NCBI RefSeq assembly: GCF_016545825.1 | Contig: NC_052612.1 | Coordinates: forward strand, 47,661,738 to 47,725,737 | DNA length: 64,000 nt | Direction: 5' to 3' | Source: Eucalyptus grandis | Taxonomy: Eukaryota > Streptophyta > Magnoliopsida > Myrtales > Myrtaceae | The notes under the pieces: generated by a model | What the model saw: only the letters and a program-made list of their open reading frames with translations | Told to the model about the DNA's origin: nothing | The model's database searches: none | Translations under genes and position numbers: made by a program | In this document: piece after piece, positions 61,440 to 64,000 of the stretch | Layout: the number at the start of each line of letters is the position of its first letter | How positions within the stretch are numbered: the stretch's first letter is position 1

Positions 61440-62931
61440 ATGGCTAGTATGTTAGCTCCAAGGCTGGTCGAAGGGCAAAGCAATACCAGACCGCCTTACT
61501 TTGATGGAAAGGAATACAACATATGAAAAAACAAGATGAAGGCGTTCCTAAGATCAAATGATCCTCTAGAATGGGACGTTGTAGACAAAGGAATCATTCC
61601 TAAAGCTACACCTGTCTCAGAGAGAGGAAAAGAAGCTGTTGAGTCTAGTGAAATGACTCAGGAAGAGATAACCAAGAGACAAGCTCTTGATGCAAAAGCA
61701 ATTTATTCTTTATATTGTGCTTTGTCACCTACTGAATATAACATAATATCTTCTTGTGTTACAGTGAAAGAAGTTTGGGATAGATTACATATTACCTATG
61801 AAGGAACCAATCGAGTGAAAGAAACCAGAATCAACATTCTCCTCGGTCAATACGAAGCCTTCAAAATGAAATCAAGACAATCTATAACCGACATGTTTAG
61901 TCGTTTTACAGAAATCGTGAATGGTCTTGAAAATCAAGGTCAACCAATTTCTGATCCCATGAAAGTAAACAAGTTATTGCGTGGACTCTCCAAGGATTGG
62001 AATCACATAAAGACCTCAATAAGGGAGACACAAAGAATTATGCAACTATTTGTCGATGAGTTGGGACTCTTCAGTCTTACGAAGTGGAACGAATCAATGA
62101 AGACGAAGATCCTAAAGGTAAAAAAAATCCATTACATTAAAATCCAATGATGATTCTGATGTTACAGATTCTGAAGACAATATGAATGATGAGGAGCTTG
62201 CTCGCATGATAAGAAGATTCAGAAAGCTAAACAGAAAAAGAAGAAGATTCAATCCAAAGAAACAAAGTTTTCAAAAGCAACAGACTAAGTCTGTTGAGGA
62301 TGATAAATCAAATAGAGATGTAGTCTGCTTTGAATGTAAGAAAAATGGACACATTAAACCCAATTGTCCTCTTCGAGGAAGAAGAAAGGAAAAGCTGAAA
62401 AGTATCGAAAGGCTCTTAAAGCGAAACTTTGGGTGATACGAGAATGTGAAGAAAGTGATTATGATTATGCCAATATATGTCGATGGCACAATCGGATTCA
62501 AATTCAAACTCCGAGACAAACTCAGATTCGAGACAGTGAATTTGAGGTAAGTAACTCTAAAATCCCTATTAAAGTTTCTAAATACATTGATGAGTTGTGT
62601 TTTAGTCTTAAGACTTCTCTTAAAAGGATTTCCGAACTTAAAAAGGAAAATTCTGCAATCAAAACAACAGGAAAATGTTTTGAAAGAAAAGGTGAAATGT
62701 TTAGACATGAAAATTTCTACTCTTAAAGAAAGAGAAGACAACCTTTCGAAAGAAAATGTATTTTTAAAAAATGATATATCAAATATTTCCAAAAGATTTT
62801 CAATAGGATCTGAGAAACTTGAGAAAATTCTTTCAACACAAAAACCTTATTTCAATAAATCTAGTGTGGGAATGACTGTGGAAACCATTCCTTTAATTGA
62901 TTTTCCTAAAGTGAAGGAAAGAATTAAGTAA
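61440..62931 (+). pseudogene. Copia gag region, broken
   Basis: From the ATG at 61440 the gag starts with APRLVEGQSN and PPYFDGKEYNI, then hits TGA at 61524-61526. The same frame continues with the capsid-type words IYSLYCALSPTEYN, EVWDRLHITYEGT and MFSRFTEIVNGLENQG to about 62125, where it slips in a run of A. In the next frame a CCHC zinc knuckle follows (CFECKKNGHIKPNCP, about 62325-62366). After further frame changes a lysine/glutamate-rich coiled-coil segment runs to 62931. Gag would package the element's RNA. The stop and frameshifts make it non-functional. Confidence 0.85.
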
Positions 62932-62989
62932 AGACCCACAAGAGATGCTTACAAAAATCATTTTAAAAAGGTTTTTGTAAAACCAGTAG

Positions 62990-64000
62990 GTCGCAATGCT
63001 CCCAGATGTTCAAAGTGCAATAGTTCAGATCATTTTGAGAAAGAATGTCCTACGGTTTGGAAACCTATTAAGAAAGTATGGGCAAAAACCGCATATCATA
63101 CTAACACCAATGGACCCAAGAAAATATGGGTACCAAAGAAAGTTTGAGTCTATTTTTAAATGCAGGTCACTATCAAGAAGAAGGTAAAATGGTATCTGGA
63201 TAGTGGATGCTCAAGACATATGACAAGAGATTCAAATTGCTTCATAAAGCTCATTCAAGTAAATAGTTGAAAAGTCTCATTTGGAGGAAATAACAAATGA
63301 AGAATTGTGGGATTCAGAACTGTAAAGATTGGAAACCTCACAATCAGCAATGTTTCTTTAGTGGAAGGACTCAACTACAATCTGCTCAGTATCAATCAGC
63401 TGTGCGATACCGGTTTCAAAATCAACTTTCAAGAATGAATATGTTCAGGAACCAGTAAAGATTCTACTCGGTCATTCATGGGTCGAAGACATGGAAATAT
63501 CTACCTCTTGGATGTGAAACCAAATGAATCGCAATGTCTAATCTCAATTCAAGAAGAAATGAACTTATGGCACAGAAAACTTGGGCACATCATTATGAAG
63601 CAAATAGCCAAAATTTCAGCAAAGAAGCTAGTTCGTGGTCTACCCAATCTGTCATACCAAAAGTCTGATCTATGTACACCATGTGTATTGGGAAAGCAGG
63701 TAAGAAATTCCTTTAAACCAATAAATCAAGTTTCCACTAATCGTGTACTGCAGCTTCTGCATATGGATCTCTTTGGACCAACCAGAACTCAAAGCATTGG
63801 AGGTAAGAAATATTGCTTAGTAATTGTGGATAACTACTCACGATTTACTTGGGTATATTTCCTAACAAGTAAGTCTGAAACATTTTCTTACTTTGAGAAG
63901 TTTGCTAAAAAGATTCAAAATGAAAAAGGGTATGTTATTTCAAGTATAAGAACAGACCATGGAGGTGAATTTGAAAATCAAGATTTTACAAAATTCTGTG
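62990..64000 (+). pseudogene. Copia protease and integrase region, broken and partial
   Basis: A second knuckle-like motif (RCSKCNSSDHFEKECP, about 63000-63050) leads to the protease motif LDSGCSRHMT (Asp codon 63199-63201). Then come NYNLLSINQLCD and the integrase zinc-binding part with LWHRKLGHI and LCTPCVLGKQ (about 63565-63700). The catalytic core follows with HMDLFGPT and RTDHGGEFEN, the two Asp and the Glu of the DDE triad being present. TGA codons after the protease (for example near 63268 and 63298) break the frame. The integrase is cut at 64000; reverse transcriptase and RNase H would follow outside the window. Confidence 0.88.

Larger units (their letters stand above)
60455..64000 (+). 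mobile_element. Ty1/copia LTR retrotransposon, degenerate, cut by the window edge
   Basis: The element begins with an LTR (TGTTGGAGAA...) followed by an initiator-tRNA-Met primer site, a gag region with CCHC knuckles, a protease and integrase, in the order PR-INT typical of Ty1/copia. The window ends inside the integrase core. It has inserted into an Ogre-type LTR fragment. The gag type, with a long lysine-rich coiled-coil part and two knuckles, fits SIRE/Tork-like copia elements, but I cannot fix the lineage. Stops in gag and protease regions show it is not autonomous. Confidence 0.88.

Noticed and set aside
62271..62792. 173-codon minus-strand frame
   Set aside because: Antisense of the copia gag, which has the CCHC knuckle on the plus strand.

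Overview
This is a nuclear chromosome segment from a flowering plant, very probably a dicot. The evidence is a berberine-bridge-enzyme-like gene, NAC, neprosin and GDSL remnants, plant LTR retrotransposon lineages (Ogre/Tat-type Ty3-gypsy and Ty1-copia), Mutator and Tourist-type DNA elements and a tRNA-derived SINE. I cannot fix the species. A run of exactly 100 N at 44829-44928 marks an assembly gap. Most of the window is transposon-derived. I see one intact protein-coding gene.

Layout. 1-16 kb: AT-rich intergenic DNA with several non-autonomous inverted-repeat elements: a Tourist-like MITE at 4466-5246, foldback elements near 5.3, 6.7, 7.6 and 14.4 kb, and a Mutator-like element at 11362-12198 with a 9-bp target duplication. 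It also holds a decayed NAC-domain exon (10401-10570, minus) and a decayed copia integrase (13.0-13.7 kb). 16407-42792: a large Ogre/Tat-like LTR retrotransposon on the minus strand, inserted into an older GC-rich hairpin element with target duplication CTGGC. A second, related element (28849-40461, minus, target duplication ATCAC) sits inside it. The outer element keeps broken ORF1 and gag regions but has no pol; the inner has no recognisable coding genes. Both carry long 3' noncoding regions made of tandem arrays. 43-53 kb: intergenic DNA with a neprosin-family pseudogene (46.1-46.7 kb), a GDSL-lipase pseudogene (49.56-49.86 kb), a second copy of the 4.5-kb MITE in the opposite orientation (50459-51153) and a SINE (51310-51544, minus). 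53573-55198: an intact intronless BBE-like gene, closest in motif content to plant monolignol oxidoreductases. 56-64 kb: decayed LTR fragments related to the Ogre-type LTRs, then a degenerate Ty1/copia element that runs off the right edge.

The most unusual signal is in the noncoding 3' regions of the two nested elements. Their tandem arrays are built of short hairpins whose stem words change from array to array while the two arms stay complementary (for example CCGAA/TTCGG in one family and CCGTA/TACGG in the other, around the same 6-nt loop). I infer a structural, not coding, constraint on these arrays; folding and covariation tests would decide it.
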